Source: Palaemon carinicauda
Lineage: Eukaryota > Arthropoda > Malacostraca > Decapoda > Palaemonidae
DNA: 64,000 nucleotides
Direction: 5' to 3'
Assembly: GCF_036898095.1 (NCBI RefSeq)
Contig: NC_090757.1
Coordinates: 62,779,089-62,843,088, forward strand
Shown here: positions 43,413 to 54,855 of the stretch, piece after piece
Layout: every line of letters begins with the position of its first letter
How positions within the stretch are numbered: position 1 is the first letter of the stretch
Program-made: the position numbers and the translations under genes
The notes under the pieces: model-generated
Database searches by the model: none
What the model was told of the DNA's origin: nothing
What the model saw: the letters and a program-made list of their open reading frames with translations, nothing else

Positions 43413-44130
43413 TAGTAGACTTCTTCTCTAGTGCGGAAAGAATCTTGGTCACTATTTCTTCTGGAAAAAGATGATCCTTGTCGAGAGGAGAAAACAAAAG
43501 GGTGGACTTCTGAGACGAAGCGACTCCTTTCAAAACAAACGAACATCAGAGCTGTCTTTTCTTGAGAGTCCCGAATGCAAAGAGAGAGGACAGTTCATCG
43601 CAACCATCCCGAACTGATTTGTCAGCACATGACAAAACCCCAAGCCTGTCCGATGCCAGGTCTTCCTGAAGAGTAGAGCAATCCTCTATTTTTGTAGTGA
43701 GAGCTCCGATCGTCCAGTCCAAGAAACTCATAATTTCTAAAACCTTGAAAATATTCTTTACCAAATGGTCTAACTCGGGCGATGTAAAGAATATTTTAGC
43801 TGCTGCAAACGCGCATCTCCTATTTGCATCCACCAAGCCAGAGAAGTCCCCCTGAGAGGAGGCAGACACTCCCATAGAAGGGGCTTTCCCGGTTACATAG
43901 AACCTGTACCTCTTCTTAATAAGTTTCGACAGAGGATAGGCGAAAGTTGCTTTCCCTTGATCTCTCTTGACCTTCAACCAATCTTCTATATCACGAAACG
44001 AATGTTTAGCAGCCTTGGAAAGAACGAGCTTCGGGAGAAGAGGATCGAAATTCTTCCTTCTCATCAGGAAAACCCTAGTTTTGCACCCTCCGGCGCAAAA
44101 CCTAACTACTGAAAGACTAGAGTCCGACAT
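43228..44130 (-). pseudogene. Gag of DIRS-D, frameshifted and internally deleted
   Basis: The stretch 44130-43546 starts MSDSSLSVVRF and within 20 residues enters the C-terminal gag block (FYVTGKAPSMGVSASSQGDF, ELDHLVKNIFKVLEIMSFLD). A shift near 43540 leads to 43533-43228 (LLFSPLDKDHLFPEEIV). Compared with DIRS-C, the zinc and Pro-rich regions (about 500 residues) are missing. Confidence 0.8.
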
Positions 44131-44282
44131 GATGGTATGACCACAAAATTGTAGAAAAGAAAATTCAGCTTCAATCCTACAACACAGAGTTTGAATACTT
44201 CACCGATATTGGAGAGATAATGCTCCCCAACAAATGAAGAAAAAAGTCTGAACCGAACACCGATGTTCACCAGAAGCCGGCA

Positions 44283-44457
44283 GAGAACGAATTGATGTTA
44301 CCTGGACAGTTGTACCTATAGCTCCCTTAAGTAGAGGGAGATGACGTCACCTACATAAGCGATGGCGGCGCCACCGCGGTAGTTTTGAATCTATTGTCTG
44401 CCATCGTAGGGAACCTACAGCTATATAATTGTTCGGTAAGACACAGCAATAAAAACA
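44283..44457 (-). repeat. DIRS-D right (5') inverted terminal repeat
   Basis: Reverse complement of the left repeat, including TTACCTGGACAGTTGTACCT. Confidence 0.85.
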
Positions 44458-44599
44458 TAGTTTCAATACACTAATTGCTAAGACTATATCAACAAGTTTA
44501 TCCTTTCTATTTCCTAGCATTAGAAGATCAGTAATCAAATTTTTAAATCTTTCATTTAAGATTTTTAATATTCATCCAATTGCATATTTTTCCTTTATT

Positions 44600-46500
44600 A
44601 ATTGGGTTAGTGTATCTGATCACCATGGGACCGAGTGTGTCATTGGTCGGGCATTAATCAGAGGCATAGATTTGTCAGCTGATTGCATGATGAAGTTTAC
44701 ATAGGTATCATTTGTTACATCATGATCTTATGAATAATTAAAAGGAGGCACTTGACTCACATAATAGTTAAATCTATGCCAGTCGGATTTACAAGTAAGA
44801 TAATAATGAATAGGAGGACCCGGTGTGTCTTAATGTAGTTGTTAAAATAGGAAAATGGTCATTGCTATAAATGTGTTCGAGGGTGTTCCAATCAAATAAA
44901 CTGTATCAACAATATTTTTGGAACAAATAGAGTTAAGTTTATTAAGGAATGTGTTCCATAAGATTTTGAGTAATAAGTGCTAGTATTTCCCTCATTTAAT
45001 ATATAAAGATTATGATTATTTACAATTTGTTTAATGTTGGAGCCATTAGTATCATTAGTATCAAAATTATTGTCCCAGAAAGGATTATGGGCATTAAAGT
45101 CTCCAATTATTAGGAAATCTTCTTGTATACATGGGAATTGTCTAAATTTTGAAAATTATAGTAACAAATGGGTTGTTTACAAATATCAAATGAGTTATTA
45201 TTCAGATGTAATTCAACTCCAGATTATTGAAATTCTTAAGTGTTAAAGATCAAAACATCATAAGTTACTGTACTTTGCTGTGAATATACACAACAGTCCC
45301 TAATGTCCCAACAGAAGGAATCAGTGAGATGCTCGAGTGTAATTTCCTACTGAAGGGATAATATTGTTAGTATGGTGCAGGCATATTACAATAGTGTTAT
45401 AATTTTCCAAAAGTCTTTGATTTTCTCTTAGATGCAAACAGGTTTTAAGACCATTAATATTAAATTGGATTATGTATCAATTGATTATTAAAGCAATGGA
45501 GATGAATTTCTACTGGATAAAGTGCTATTTCTGTTTATTTTGCTAGAGTTGGGTTTCTGTTTAACTGTGCTACCATCCCACTTTATTAGGATTTGATTCT
45601 TTAGATATAATCTTCTGATGTTTACTATGATTATCAATTGCTTTCCGATTATCATCATTTTGATATTGGCTCAGTTTTTCTATATATATTTTCAAGATGA
45701 AAAGTGCCTATGGCATGCTTCTTTTTTAGATGATCAACATACATACAACCAGCATTGTGAGTTTCTAATCTACCCTACTGGTTTTCTTCTTGACAAAGTT
45801 TTCAATCAGATTTCTAATTCTATGTATAATTACACTTTGAAAATCATGAAATTCAAATATAAAACAATCACTGAAGCTGCATGAAATTTTGTGGGCTGCT
45901 TTATTCTCAGATTGTTTTGTGTAGAATTGATGATTTACAGTTATGTCAGTCTGATAATGGATTTATTTCTTTTAGGGGTGTTTTGTTAATTAGGTTTCCT
46001 TCAGCTATTTGTGAATTACATGGATTCTTATGGACCTAAACCCTTACCACATGCTTAGTAGCATAATTAGTTGCGGTGTCAGGATCAGATTGAGAGGATG
46101 TGAGTCGTGGCAATGTTTCAGTTTCCCCAGTATTTGAATTTGGTACATTTATAAATGAGCCTTCAAGTAGATTGGCTATAGAGGAAACATCTTTGGGTTT
46201 GGTCAAACTTTCCTCATTACTTGCTTGTTTTATTCTTTTGGAATCATTGTACTTTCAAGTACCTATTTTTCTTCATAGATTCTGATTTTGGGGGTTTAAA
46301 GTTCTACCATCTCCACTTTGGAAAGGTCTTCTGTGATGATGGTGGTGTCATTAGTAGCTGTTCTGTAAATGATTCTGGGCGGATTGCTTAAATTGATAAA
46401 TTTGAGAGCCCTCTTGCCAATCACACAGCTTCAACACTGAAATTCTATTCTGTGTTGAAGCTCAGTGACTACACCAAGGCATTTTCTCATTAAGAGGAAG
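44600..46500 (-). pseudogene. Decayed LINE with endonuclease domain
   Basis: On the minus strand, FNINGLKTCLHLRENQRLLE with VICLHHTNN (about 45470-45340) and DFLIIGDFNAHNPFWDNNFD (about 45120-45060) are the N-terminal and GDFNAHN boxes of an APE-type (EEP) endonuclease. NNHNLYILNEG follows. Further upstream (about 46430-46330) ALKFINLSNPPRIIYRTA may belong to ORF1. Stops and shifts are many. The Jockey-like class is inferred from the GDFNAHNP box. Confidence 0.65.
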
Positions 46501-46504
46501 CAAT

Positions 46505-46840
46505 ATTAGTATTGCTCTGTTTCAAAGGCACTCATGAATGGCAGAGGCAAGGGACAGTGACAGTGCCCTAGCAAGGAGGACAATGCCCAAGAGATTGACC
46601 ACATATGCATATGATCAGCCCCCAAGACCCCTCTCCACCCAAGCTTGGGACCTTGAAGGGCTAGGCAATGGCTGCTGATGACTCAGCAGGTAGACCTATA
46701 GGTTCCCCCAAACCAGCCCCCATCCTTAGCTCACAAGGATGGTGAGGTTGCAAAAGCTGCTAGATCCTCGAGCGGGACTCAAACCCCAGTCTAGCGATCA
46801 CTAGGCAGGGACGTTTCCAATAGGTAACCACAACCCCTAT
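46505..46840 (-). mobile_element. tRNA-derived SINE copy 2
   Basis: On the minus strand the head reads GTGGTTACCTATTGG (A-box side), TAGTGATCGCTAGACTGG and GGTTTGAGTCCCGCTC (B box), then the body shared with copy 1, ending near ATTCATGAGTGCC. This copy keeps the RNA polymerase III boxes better than copy 1. Confidence 0.85.
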
Positions 46841-46844
46841 GGCG

Positions 46845-47200
46845 TACATTCTATAATATATATTTTTTTCCAATTAAGGCGTATACAGTGTACTGTATTT
46901 TATAAAATAAACTATCAAACAATTGATAATCTAGCCTATTATCCATGTAACTTTGCAACCATTAGGGTCTTGGAATGTATTACCCACGGTTAATGAGTTT
47001 GTACTTTACATTATTTAGCAAAACCATATCAAATTTATGCATTTAAGACAATATATACTAAATACAGTGATAAGTTTTATGAATGAACTAAAGAAATAGA
47101 CACAAAGTTTTGTATCATTAAAATATGTAATACTAACAGGAATAAATTAAAAAAAAAAGTAATCCTTCCTGATGGAAAATCTATAGGATCCTTGGAGTAA
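46845..47200. other. AT-rich spacer
   Basis: Nothing recognised. Confidence 0.4.
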
Positions 47201-47518
47201 TAAGGGATTTTGACGAAGGAAAAATCTATTTCTGGGAAGAGGCCTGTGACGCCCGGTGAAAGGTCCTTCTTTGTACCTTTCCAAATATAAATCTTCCAAA
47301 TATACTAGAGAAAGATAAAAGCATGGAATGCAGAGGTTACAACCCTCGTGCGAACACCTTGTAGGTGTCGTGTATTAAACAAAGGCGTGCGAAAACCACT
47401 ATTCACAGGCTGTCTTCCATTTAGATAATCCCTTCATCAATGGGGAGGGCCGTGACAGGCCCTAGAGAACATAGTTGAACTACCCCACCGACACCTACCA
47501 CGCACGCCCTCTAGGACA
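47201..47518 (-). repeat. DIRS-E left (3') inverted terminal repeat
   Basis: Contains AATGGGGAGGGCCGTGACAG and CACCGACACCTACCACGCAC, complemented at 54497-54785. Confidence 0.9.
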
Positions 47519-47588
47519 TCCTTCTGCAAGAACATATGGCTTGGCAAGGAAAAAAGGGGGTGGGTCCGTACCAAATAACCGGGAAGGG

Positions 47589-47687
47589 TTTCACCGGGCG
47601 TCACAGGCCTCTTCCCAGAAATAGATTTTTCCTTCGTCAAAATCCCTTTTCTGGGGCGGCCTGTGACGGCCAGTGAAAATATACCAG
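47589..47687 (-). repeat. DIRS-E internal complementary region
   Basis: 47589-47649 is the exact complement of the left end 47203-47262 (GGGATTTTGACGAAGGAAAA region). 47650-47687 complements the right end near 54748-54783 (CGTCACAGGCCGCCCCAG), with a few mismatches. Confidence 0.9.
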
Positions 47688-48058
47688 AGAATGCCTTCCA
47701 AGCCCAATACCATAATAACATAATAAGGAGAAAACAAACACCATGTACAGTAAGCCAATAATATAATACTGTAAGTAAACATAAAATCATAAACTAGCCA
47801 TAGGCATAGGGGACGTAATGCTAAAATAATATGAAGACAAGGGATCACCTGAGTGTCCAGTCGCAAAAGGTATCAATCTTACATGTCTAAGCATATCTAA
47901 ACTTTAAAGGAATGGTAATTACAATAACAGTTAAATCATAGCAATTAAACATGGTAAAATAACTTAGGGCTAACGAACCATCCAGGAGAGTGGCGACGTG
48001 GTGTGAGAGGTGATTAGGAGGGAGGAGAGAAGAGATGGAATAAAGAAATAATCAGAGT

Positions 48059-49421
48059 TTAATGGGGAGAGATAAGACTCCCCGCTGCAACCGTAGGGTA
48101 TTTGAGGGCCTGTAAGTTCTTTAGATAGTGGCGTTTGAAAACCACAGGAGATTTCCAACCCGTATATTTTTCAAGGTCATCAAAGTCCATGTTCTGGAAG
48201 TAATTGATGGAGGTAGCTATTGACCGTATATCATGAGCATGGGGAAATGATTCCGGGTTAGCATGTTTAATGAAGTAGAGGATTTGTTGTCTGATACCTT
48301 GAATGGTCATAGTACCCCCTTGTTCCCTGATAAATAAGGGGCCAGACGAGCGGGTGGCAGATCTAGCTAAAAAGGTCCTGAGAGTAGTGACTGGACACAG
48401 CGAAGGATCCTGGGGAAGAGAGATAATCTTCCAAGGAGACCACCTATTTTGCGGGTCCTCATTTTTAGCTAGGAAAGATGTCTGGGGAAAGCAGTACTTC
48501 GCCTGTAGGGAGGAAATCTATGTTTTCCGGGTTACGTGAGAGAGCTGCTAGTTCTGAGATTCTAGCACCTGAGGCCATAGCTGTTAGAAATAGAGTCTTC
48601 CTAAGCAGAGTGATATAAGAGCAGGACTCGTTGTCCGTGTCTGACGCGAGTTTGAGGACACTGTTCAGAGACCAAGAGACTTTTTGCGGCCGATCCAAAG
48701 GCCGAAGCCTAGCACATGCTTTTGGATAGGAATCAGCCATGTTAATGTTAAACCCAACCAGGAAGATCTTCTTCAAGGCTGACTTGATGGTAGTTATAGT
48801 GCTAGCTGCCAAGCCCTTGTCAAATAGGAACCTAAAAAACGAGATGGCTAAATTCGGAGTCATATGAGTGTGGTCTGAATTCTTTAGGAAATCTGCTAAT
48901 TTCTTAACAGCCGAATCATATTGACGAATTGTCGAGTCCCTTTTGTCCGCTTCGATGAAGAGAACGTTTTCCGGGTCAATGTTTGCGTCTTTACGAGCTG
49001 CAAACTTCATGAAGTCCACAAAGTTAGGGTTTTGGCTATCCTTGAGGAATCTGACACAGTCTGTGTTTGGATTACTTGGGTTAGTTTGGGGAATGGAATC
49101 CGGAAGGGTCGGAGTTTCAACTCGAGGAGGAGAGGAAACCAACTGCTCTTTGGCCAGTGAGGTGCTACTAAGGCCACTGCCCCCCGGAAGGAGCGTAGTT
49201 TGTGCAATACTTTCATTAGAAGATTCACTGGTGGAAATAGGTAAATCTTCCTCCAATGGTTCCAATCCAGGGTTAATGCGTCTATGGCATAAGCCTGAGG
49301 GTCCATGTTTGGTGTCACATAACACGGAAGTTTGTGATTCATCTGAGTTGCGAATAGATCTACCTGAAGGCCCGGAACCAGCCTGAGTATCCAACGGAAT
49401 GAAATTATGTCCAGAGACCAT
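48059..49421 (-). pseudogene. Tyrosine recombinase of DIRS-E, one frameshift
   Basis: 49421-48465 is open. Recognisable recombinase begins about DCVRFLKDSQNPNF and includes the first catalytic arginine in ASGARISELAAL. Near 48485 the frame moves by one base; the second frame runs through FLAKNEDPQNRWSPW to HAHDIRSIATSI (H-x2-R), YTGWKSP and HYLKN (tyrosine), ending at 48059. All catalytic residues are present, so one indel is the only visible lesion. Confidence 0.85.
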
Positions 49422-51209
49422 TCTGATTCCAGTGGTTTCGTCCTGGATAGTGAGTCCGCTATCACATTCTGGACTCCAGCTAGGTGGGTTGCTGACAGGA
49501 ACCAGTTCTTTTCTGCTGCCAAGGCAAAGATAGTGACCAGGATCTGATTCAGGTTGGGCAACTTTGATCCTCCTCTGTTGATGCAGTGTACTACGGCTGT
49601 GCTGTCTAACACTACTCTGATGTGGGTCGACCTCGGAGGAGAGAGTCTCTTCAGGGTCAAGAACACTGCCATGGCTTCAAGAACATTGATATGGAACTGT
49701 TTCATGGCGGGTGACCAAGAGCCCTGAAACAGCTGCCGTTCGTAGTAACCCCCCCCCCCATCCACTCAGAGACGCGTCTGTATAAATTGTCACTTGTGGG
49801 GGTGGGAATTGAAGAGGAACCAATTTGGAGAGGTTCTTCGGTTCGGACCATGGCTGTAGTCTCATTTTCAAGACAGAGGGGATCTTCGAGACCTTGTCTC
49901 TTAAAGGTACTGTGGCTCTCTTTCTCCAAACTCGATTGATGTCTTTGAGTTTGGCTTTCAATAGTCGATCTGTTACTGAAGCGAATTGAAGAAGGCCGAG
50001 GATTCTTTCTAAGGCTCTTCTGGACACCTGTTTGTGTTTGAGAAAATTCTTGATCTTGGAAGCTATTTCTCTTACCTTTTTGGGAGGTAGAGCCAGCTTG
50101 TGCCGTGCAAGGTCCCACTGTATGCCTAAGCAATCGAAGCGGTCTGATGGTAGTAGGCGGGATTTTTGGAGATTGACCCGAAATCCCAGGTCGGCGAGAA
50201 AACGAAGTACTTTCTTCGTAGCTCTGTTGCATTCCAGGGCTGACCGAGCCCAAATAAGCCAATCGTCCAGATAAGCAACGATCTGAATCCCTTGGTTCCT
50301 GAGTTGTTCTAACACTGTCTCTCCCAGTTTCGTGAATATCCTGGGTGCAATGTTGAGGCCAAAGGGCATGACTTTGAACGCAAAGGCTTTCCTGCCTAGA
50401 CGGAAACCTAGGTAAGGAGAGAAGTTTCAAGCTATTGCTACGTGATAATAGGCGTCGGTAAGATCGATAGAGGTGGTGACGGCCCCACGGGGAAGCAGGG
50501 TCCGTACCTGAGAGATGGTCAACATCCGGAACCTGTCGCAGAGGATGTAAGAATTTAGCTTTGACAAGTCCAGGACCACTCTCAATGCTGACGAGCCTTT
50601 CTTCGGAACTGTGAACAGGTGGCCTTGGAACTTCAGCGATCGAACCCGTTTGATTGCTTTTTTCTTTAGTAACTCGGTGGTGTACTCTCTCAGAATGGTA
50701 GTGGGTCTCTGGAAGAAGGCCACTGGTGGAGGAGGAGAACCTTGTGACCATTTCCACCCCAAGCCTTTGGAGACTATTCTGTGAGCCCACGGACTGAAGG
50801 TCCAATGGCCTCGAAAGGGGTAAAGTCTCCCCCCTACCGGGACTATATCATTGCGAGGGAGTGAATATGGGTCCCTTCCCTCCTCGAGAACCCCTTGTCC
50901 TAGGTCCGCCTCGTTGACGGAACTGTCCTCTAGCCCTGTAGCTACCTCTCTGGTGTCCACGAAAGGGACCTGAGGGTTCGTAGCTAGGGTTGTATGCGGG
51001 TGAGGGCATCCAAACGGGGTTGGGTTGGGTACCTGGGGGAGCAGTGAGGTAGACCACCTGTTGAGGGTGCTTCGGTTGTAGAGGTGACGAAGCAGCGGGA
51101 GACACTGAAGACGAGTGGGTAACTGACGATTGCTGGTAGTGACCTCGGCTCGTCTTGTAAGGGGCAAACCTCTGTTTCTTCCTGAAGAAGGTTTGCTTTT
51201 GAACCTCAA
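49007..51209 (-). pseudogene. RT/RNase H/MT of DIRS-E with a stop and a frameshift
   Basis: RT begins in 51209-50427 (FQGHLFTVPKKG, VLDLSKLNSYI, SIDLTDAYYHVAIA). An in-frame TGA follows at about 50426, then FKVMPFGLNIAPRIFTKLG and catalytic YLDD. RNase H starts with TIYTDASLSGWGGG and shifts frame in the ten-C run near 49749-49758. It continues with INVLEAMAVFLTL, VLDSTAVVHC and NVIADSLSR. An MT-like end (VDLFA, KIYLFPPVNLLMKVLHKL, LVAPHWPKSSWF) closes it. Apart from the two lesions the protein looks well preserved. Confidence 0.85.
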
Positions 51210-51957
51210 CCCTCCTTTTGGCAGTGAGGCCCCACCTCGCTTGCAAATTTTGGTTTGCTCTCGCAGCGTCTTGTAGTACCTTGTTCACCTCCTCCTGAGG
51301 AAAAAGGTTCTTACCCCAGCAGGGGGAAGCTATCAGTCTGTTCGGTTCATGCCTGATCGAGGCCTCAGATAGAACGTGTTTCCTGCAACTAACCCGAGCC
51401 GAACAAAACTCGTGTAAGTTGATTTGGAAGGACAGAGACAGGTTCTTTGTGAATACCCGGAACAAGGTCTCGGTCGGATAAAGCGAGGCTAGAGACTCCA
51501 CGGAGGTAATGGAGTGGAGAGACCTAGCTAACCTATTCCGTGCCTCAAACTCAGTCTTGAGAAGATTTTCTGGTAATTTGGGAAGCTTCTCGGAAAACAG
51601 ATTAGAGGCGCAGTCTGGGTCTAACTTCCCTACTGTGAAAGTAGAGGGGGCATCATCCCAGATAGTAACGGTACTCGGAATGAGCATGGAGGTGGGATCC
51701 GTCTCTTTAAGAGCCGGCATGACAGAACCTTCTTTGATAGCTTGAAAAGTAAGAGCTGCCACTTTATCTGTAATAGGCAAGGTAATAACTGGAGAGGCTG
51801 TAAATATGGTGTAGGCTCCTTTGTGTGGGGTGAGCTTGGAATTAGTGCACCCCCAGTCTGACAACGTCCTGGCCCAGAGAGCTTGGGCCTGCTCTTTAGG
51901 AAATATTACCGTTTCCTTCGGTACCTTGTCTAACCTAACCAAGGCATGTTCTTTCAA
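50848..51957 (-). pseudogene. Gag C-terminal part of DIRS-E
   Basis: A 369-residue open stretch overlaps the RT frame by about 360 bases. It contains ALWARTLSDWGCTNSKLTP, SLHSITSVESLASLYPTETL and an Arg/Gly-rich tail (RGSYRARGQFRQRGGPRTRG). Its link to the upstream gag frame is interrupted. Confidence 0.7.
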
Positions 51958-52043
51958 TCGGATGAAGCCGTTGAATGGGAATTCTAGTCCCGGAGGATAA
52001 AATTCTAGGTCCTCTAGAGGACGGGTGCCTATGCCCTCCAGAG

Positions 52044-52830
52044 TTATGGCACCATCAATATATGGAGCATGTAAGGCAAACCTCCAAGGGTTGTTTTTCT
52101 CGAAGGGGGTAACTTCGATGCGTCCAGGGCTGAAGGAGGAGGCATCTGAGTTCCGGAACGGATGAGACTCGCCACCATATCTTTGAGCTCCGTCATAGCT
52201 CCTTGGTCTGTCCTAGACTGTTGTTGTAGATGCTGTTGTATCTGTTCTTTCACAATATCCCTGACCATGGCGGCGGATAAAGCGCTCTAACGAAGCCCTG
52301 GACTTAGCGGACTTCGACTTTTTAGGAGTCACGGTTTTAGGTACAGTAATATGAACATCAGGATCCTTTGAGGGTCCCGGGACCGGTGACACTGATAATG
52401 GCAAAGCTGAAGGCTTAAAGGTACGTAGTGGCTTCACCTTGGGTTGTACAGGAACGGAGGGACCTCGAGGAGAAGCCGTAGGTTTATCAAAGCCGTGAAA
52501 GGAAGTAGTAGAGGAAGGAGTGTGGGGTGAAAGGGGGTCCACCAACTCAACACCACCTACCTGCTCATCCATGGGTTCGTCATCCAGATCTAGAAAGGGC
52601 TCGGCCTCCGTCACTAAAACCTCTTCCTCCGTTAGAATGGTTGCTCTAACCACCTCAATTAACGGGGCCGCTGTCTCCGGTGGAACTGCTGCAGTAGTAG
52701 AGCCTGGGAATAGGCGAGAAGCCATGTCTCCATCAAGGAGATAGGGTGCGCCAGACGGCGCATTCCTCCCAAAACCTGACACCCAAGGACGGAGAGTAGC
52801 TCTTGCCTCCCGGAGAGATTCATCATCAGC
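52044..52830 (-). pseudogene. Gag second exon of DIRS-E
   Basis: The exon starts after CTCTCCTCTTTCAG. It reads DDESLREARATLRPWVSGFG and APYLLDGDMASRLFP, then a Pro/Ser/Thr-rich region to about 52213, where a shift leads into IVKEQIQQHLQQQSRTDQG and on to 52044. The first part aligns with the gag fragment at the window start. Confidence 0.7.
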
Positions 52831-52939
52831 CTGAAAGAGGAGAGGGGATTAATGATGAAGCAAAAACTGATGTAAATATATAAAGACCAATTAATTCCTC
52901 GCAAAGGATATTAACAGGAACAAACTAGAACCAACTTAC
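52831..52939 (-). other. Predicted 109-bp spliceosomal intron in DIRS-E gag
   Basis: The donor GAG|GTAAGT (intron from 52939) and acceptor TCTTTCAG|GC (intron to 52831) are consensus-like. Removing it joins a Cys-rich exon to the WVSGF exon in phase 0. The related fragment at 1-373 reads across the corresponding point without an intron. Confidence 0.6.
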
Positions 52940-53128
52940 CTCCTCGCTCAGGAGTAGGGATGACAGCTCATAGCAGAGCATGCATGACTCCGGGAACCAT
53001 ATCATGTAGGGGGCTTGTCCCGGTTCCCGAGAGAAGGATATGGCGCAATGGGCATGGGACCGGCATAGATCATGGCCCATGGGATCAGTAAAGGCAGCGG
53101 AGCAGCCCTAGGCAGCGCAGCGGACTTT
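52940..53128 (-). pseudogene. Gag Cys/His exon of DIRS-E
   Basis: The acceptor TTTCTTTTACAG precedes 53128. The frame DPMGHDLCRSHAHCAISFSR, PYMIWFPESCMLCYELSSLL matches the Cys/His layout of the fragment at 1-373. A TAG stop lies near the start of the exon. Confidence 0.6.
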
Positions 53129-54496
53129 CTGTAAAAGAAAGAAGACATAAGTCTGGATGTTACTTGAGATACTGGTCAGTGACATATGAATCCACAGAAA
53201 ACACTAAATCTTAATTATGTGTGAGTATGGTAGTAGCTAGCACCTTAATATATTAAGAAATTATATTAATAATCAGTAACCACGTAACATGAATCTATAA
53301 TCTTCATCGGTATCACATTGTTAACTTCGGTTCTGAACGTGATTGATCTCTGTTTGTACCGGAGATCCGGTAGCAAAGGCCCGTCATCGTGATATCGTGA
53401 CTGTCACCGGTACGATAACATTAACCTCAATTCTGAATGTCTGTGTTATCTCCAGTGAAGCCGGAGATTCGATGAAAAAGGGGCCGTAATAGTGTAATTG
53501 TGATCAAACATGACAAAGGTTCGTGTGCAAAAGGCCTCAGCCGGAGTCTGAGTGCCGGATTTCACCGTTGCACTCCAAATATCTGACTAGTTCTCACCCA
53601 ATGAGTATCCATTATAGGGGAGTATAACTCAAGGCGGAGCTAAGGGTGTCGGTATAAAACGACCCCAATTAATGACTCATACACTAACGTACCTATTAAT
53701 AGTGCTAGCTATATTAACAGTAACCACATCAATAAAACGAGTACAGTATAACATTAAACGTACTATCATCAACTCGGATAATAAGAGGAGGCCTGAATAA
53801 CTCGTGATCGTATAAAAACGGAAAACGGGAAATTCACCTCTCTTACTCGAGCTAACAAAGAAAACGAGAGAAGGGGTAACTCATATCTGTAGAACAGGAA
53901 ACGAGCACTCTATGCTCTCGCTCTCAAGGTTACATGATAAAAAACCAACATCACACAATAATATGATAAGAAATATAATAAAATTGATTGCTTTTTTCTT
54001 AGCAATTGTAATAACCAAGAACGAAGAATAACGACAACAAAACAAATAAACAAAGATATAGTCTAAATCGAGCCTTCCCGAGGCGAGTACAAAACTAACA
54101 GACTAAATTGCTATTCTTCGTAGGTCCAAATTGGACTTGCTAGCAAATAAATACCATAGTAAAAACTAATAATAATTAATGATAATACAAATGGTCATAA
54201 AACGTAAGTGATATAACCTAGATGACAGAGTACCAGATGGGCAATAATAACTTGAAAATTTACCGAAGCGAACATAACCCAAAATGGCTGCCGATACCGA
54301 AGCAGGACAATCGCTTCCAAAACTGGAAACAGAACAAATGCCCGGTACTGCAATAAGCTGTCAAAACAAACTATGGTACTTAACATTGGTAAGGGTGAAG
54401 TAGCAACGTCAGTCATGTTGAATTAACGAGAAACACTTCGAAAAACACTGTGCAAAAACAATCTCAACTTGCGGGCAAGTCCAAAATCAGAAGGAT
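53129..54496. other. DIRS-E 5' leader
   Basis: No coding sequence. It holds two ~100-bp direct repeats (see next entry). A further upstream gag exon could be hidden here but was not identified. Confidence 0.5.
53308..53507. repeat. Two ~100-bp direct repeats in the DIRS-E leader
   Basis: 53308-53407 and 53408-53507 share an ordered set of words: CGGTA[T/C], ATTGTTAAC / ACATTAACCTC, TTCTGAA, ATCTC, CCGGAGAT, GGCCCGTCATCGTG / GGCCGTAATAGTG. Confidence 0.65.
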
Positions 54497-54785
54497 GACC
54501 TAGAGGGCGTGCGTGGTAGGTGTCGGTGGGGTAGTTCAACTATGTTCTCTAGGGCCTGTCACGGCCCTCCCCATTGATGAAGGGATTATCTAAATGGAAG
54601 ACAGCCTGTGAATAGTGGTTTTCGGACGCCTTTGTTTAATACACGACACCTACAAGGTGTTCGCGCGAGGGTTGTAACCTCTGCATTCCATGCTTTTATC
54701 TTTCTCTAGTATATTTGGAAGATTTATATTAGGAAAGGTACAAAGAAGGACCTTTCACCGGCCGTCACAGGCCGCCCCAGAAATA
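54497..54785 (-). repeat. DIRS-E right (5') inverted terminal repeat
   Basis: Reverse complement of 47201-47518, with few differences. Confidence 0.9.
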
Positions 54786-54822
54786 ACTATGTTCATGAAT
54801 GCATAAAGAACGCCCAAAGGTA

Positions 54823-54855
54823 CCCTGACAATTGCACGAATTTGTGGCACGCATT
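54823..54855. repeat. Harbinger left terminal inverted repeat
   Basis: CCTGACAATTGCACGAATTT pairs with the right end with several mismatches. Confidence 0.7.

Larger units (their letters stand above)
39720..44457 (-). mobile_element. DIRS-D: deleted and rearranged DIRS element
   Basis: Inverted terminal repeats at 39720-39917 and 44283-44457, and an internal complementary region at 39953-40045, define a 4.74-kb copy. It keeps the recombinase C-terminus, the N-terminal half of RT and part of gag. The RT C-terminal half, RNase H and MT are missing, and a phrase-repeat tract plus a LINE tail lie in their place. Confidence 0.85.
47201..54785 (-). mobile_element. DIRS-E: near-complete DIRS element of a second family
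   Basis: 7.58 kb, with ~265-bp inverted terminal repeats (inner limits 47518 and 54497) and an internal complementary region at 47589-47687. On the minus strand lie gag exons, gag, RT/RNase H/MT and recombinase. Its proteins differ clearly from the DIRS-B/C/D family. Gag, RT, RNase H and YR each carry at least one stop or shift. Confidence 0.9.

Noticed and set aside
46780..46840. A functional tRNA gene
   Set aside because: A/B-box-like sequence is the head of a SINE; no cloverleaf with intact acceptor stem, and the SINE body follows.
49702..50805. 367-residue minus-strand ORF
   Set aside because: Alternative frame over the DIRS-E RT; composition (Ser/Arg/Gln) lacks RT motifs, whereas the other frame has them.
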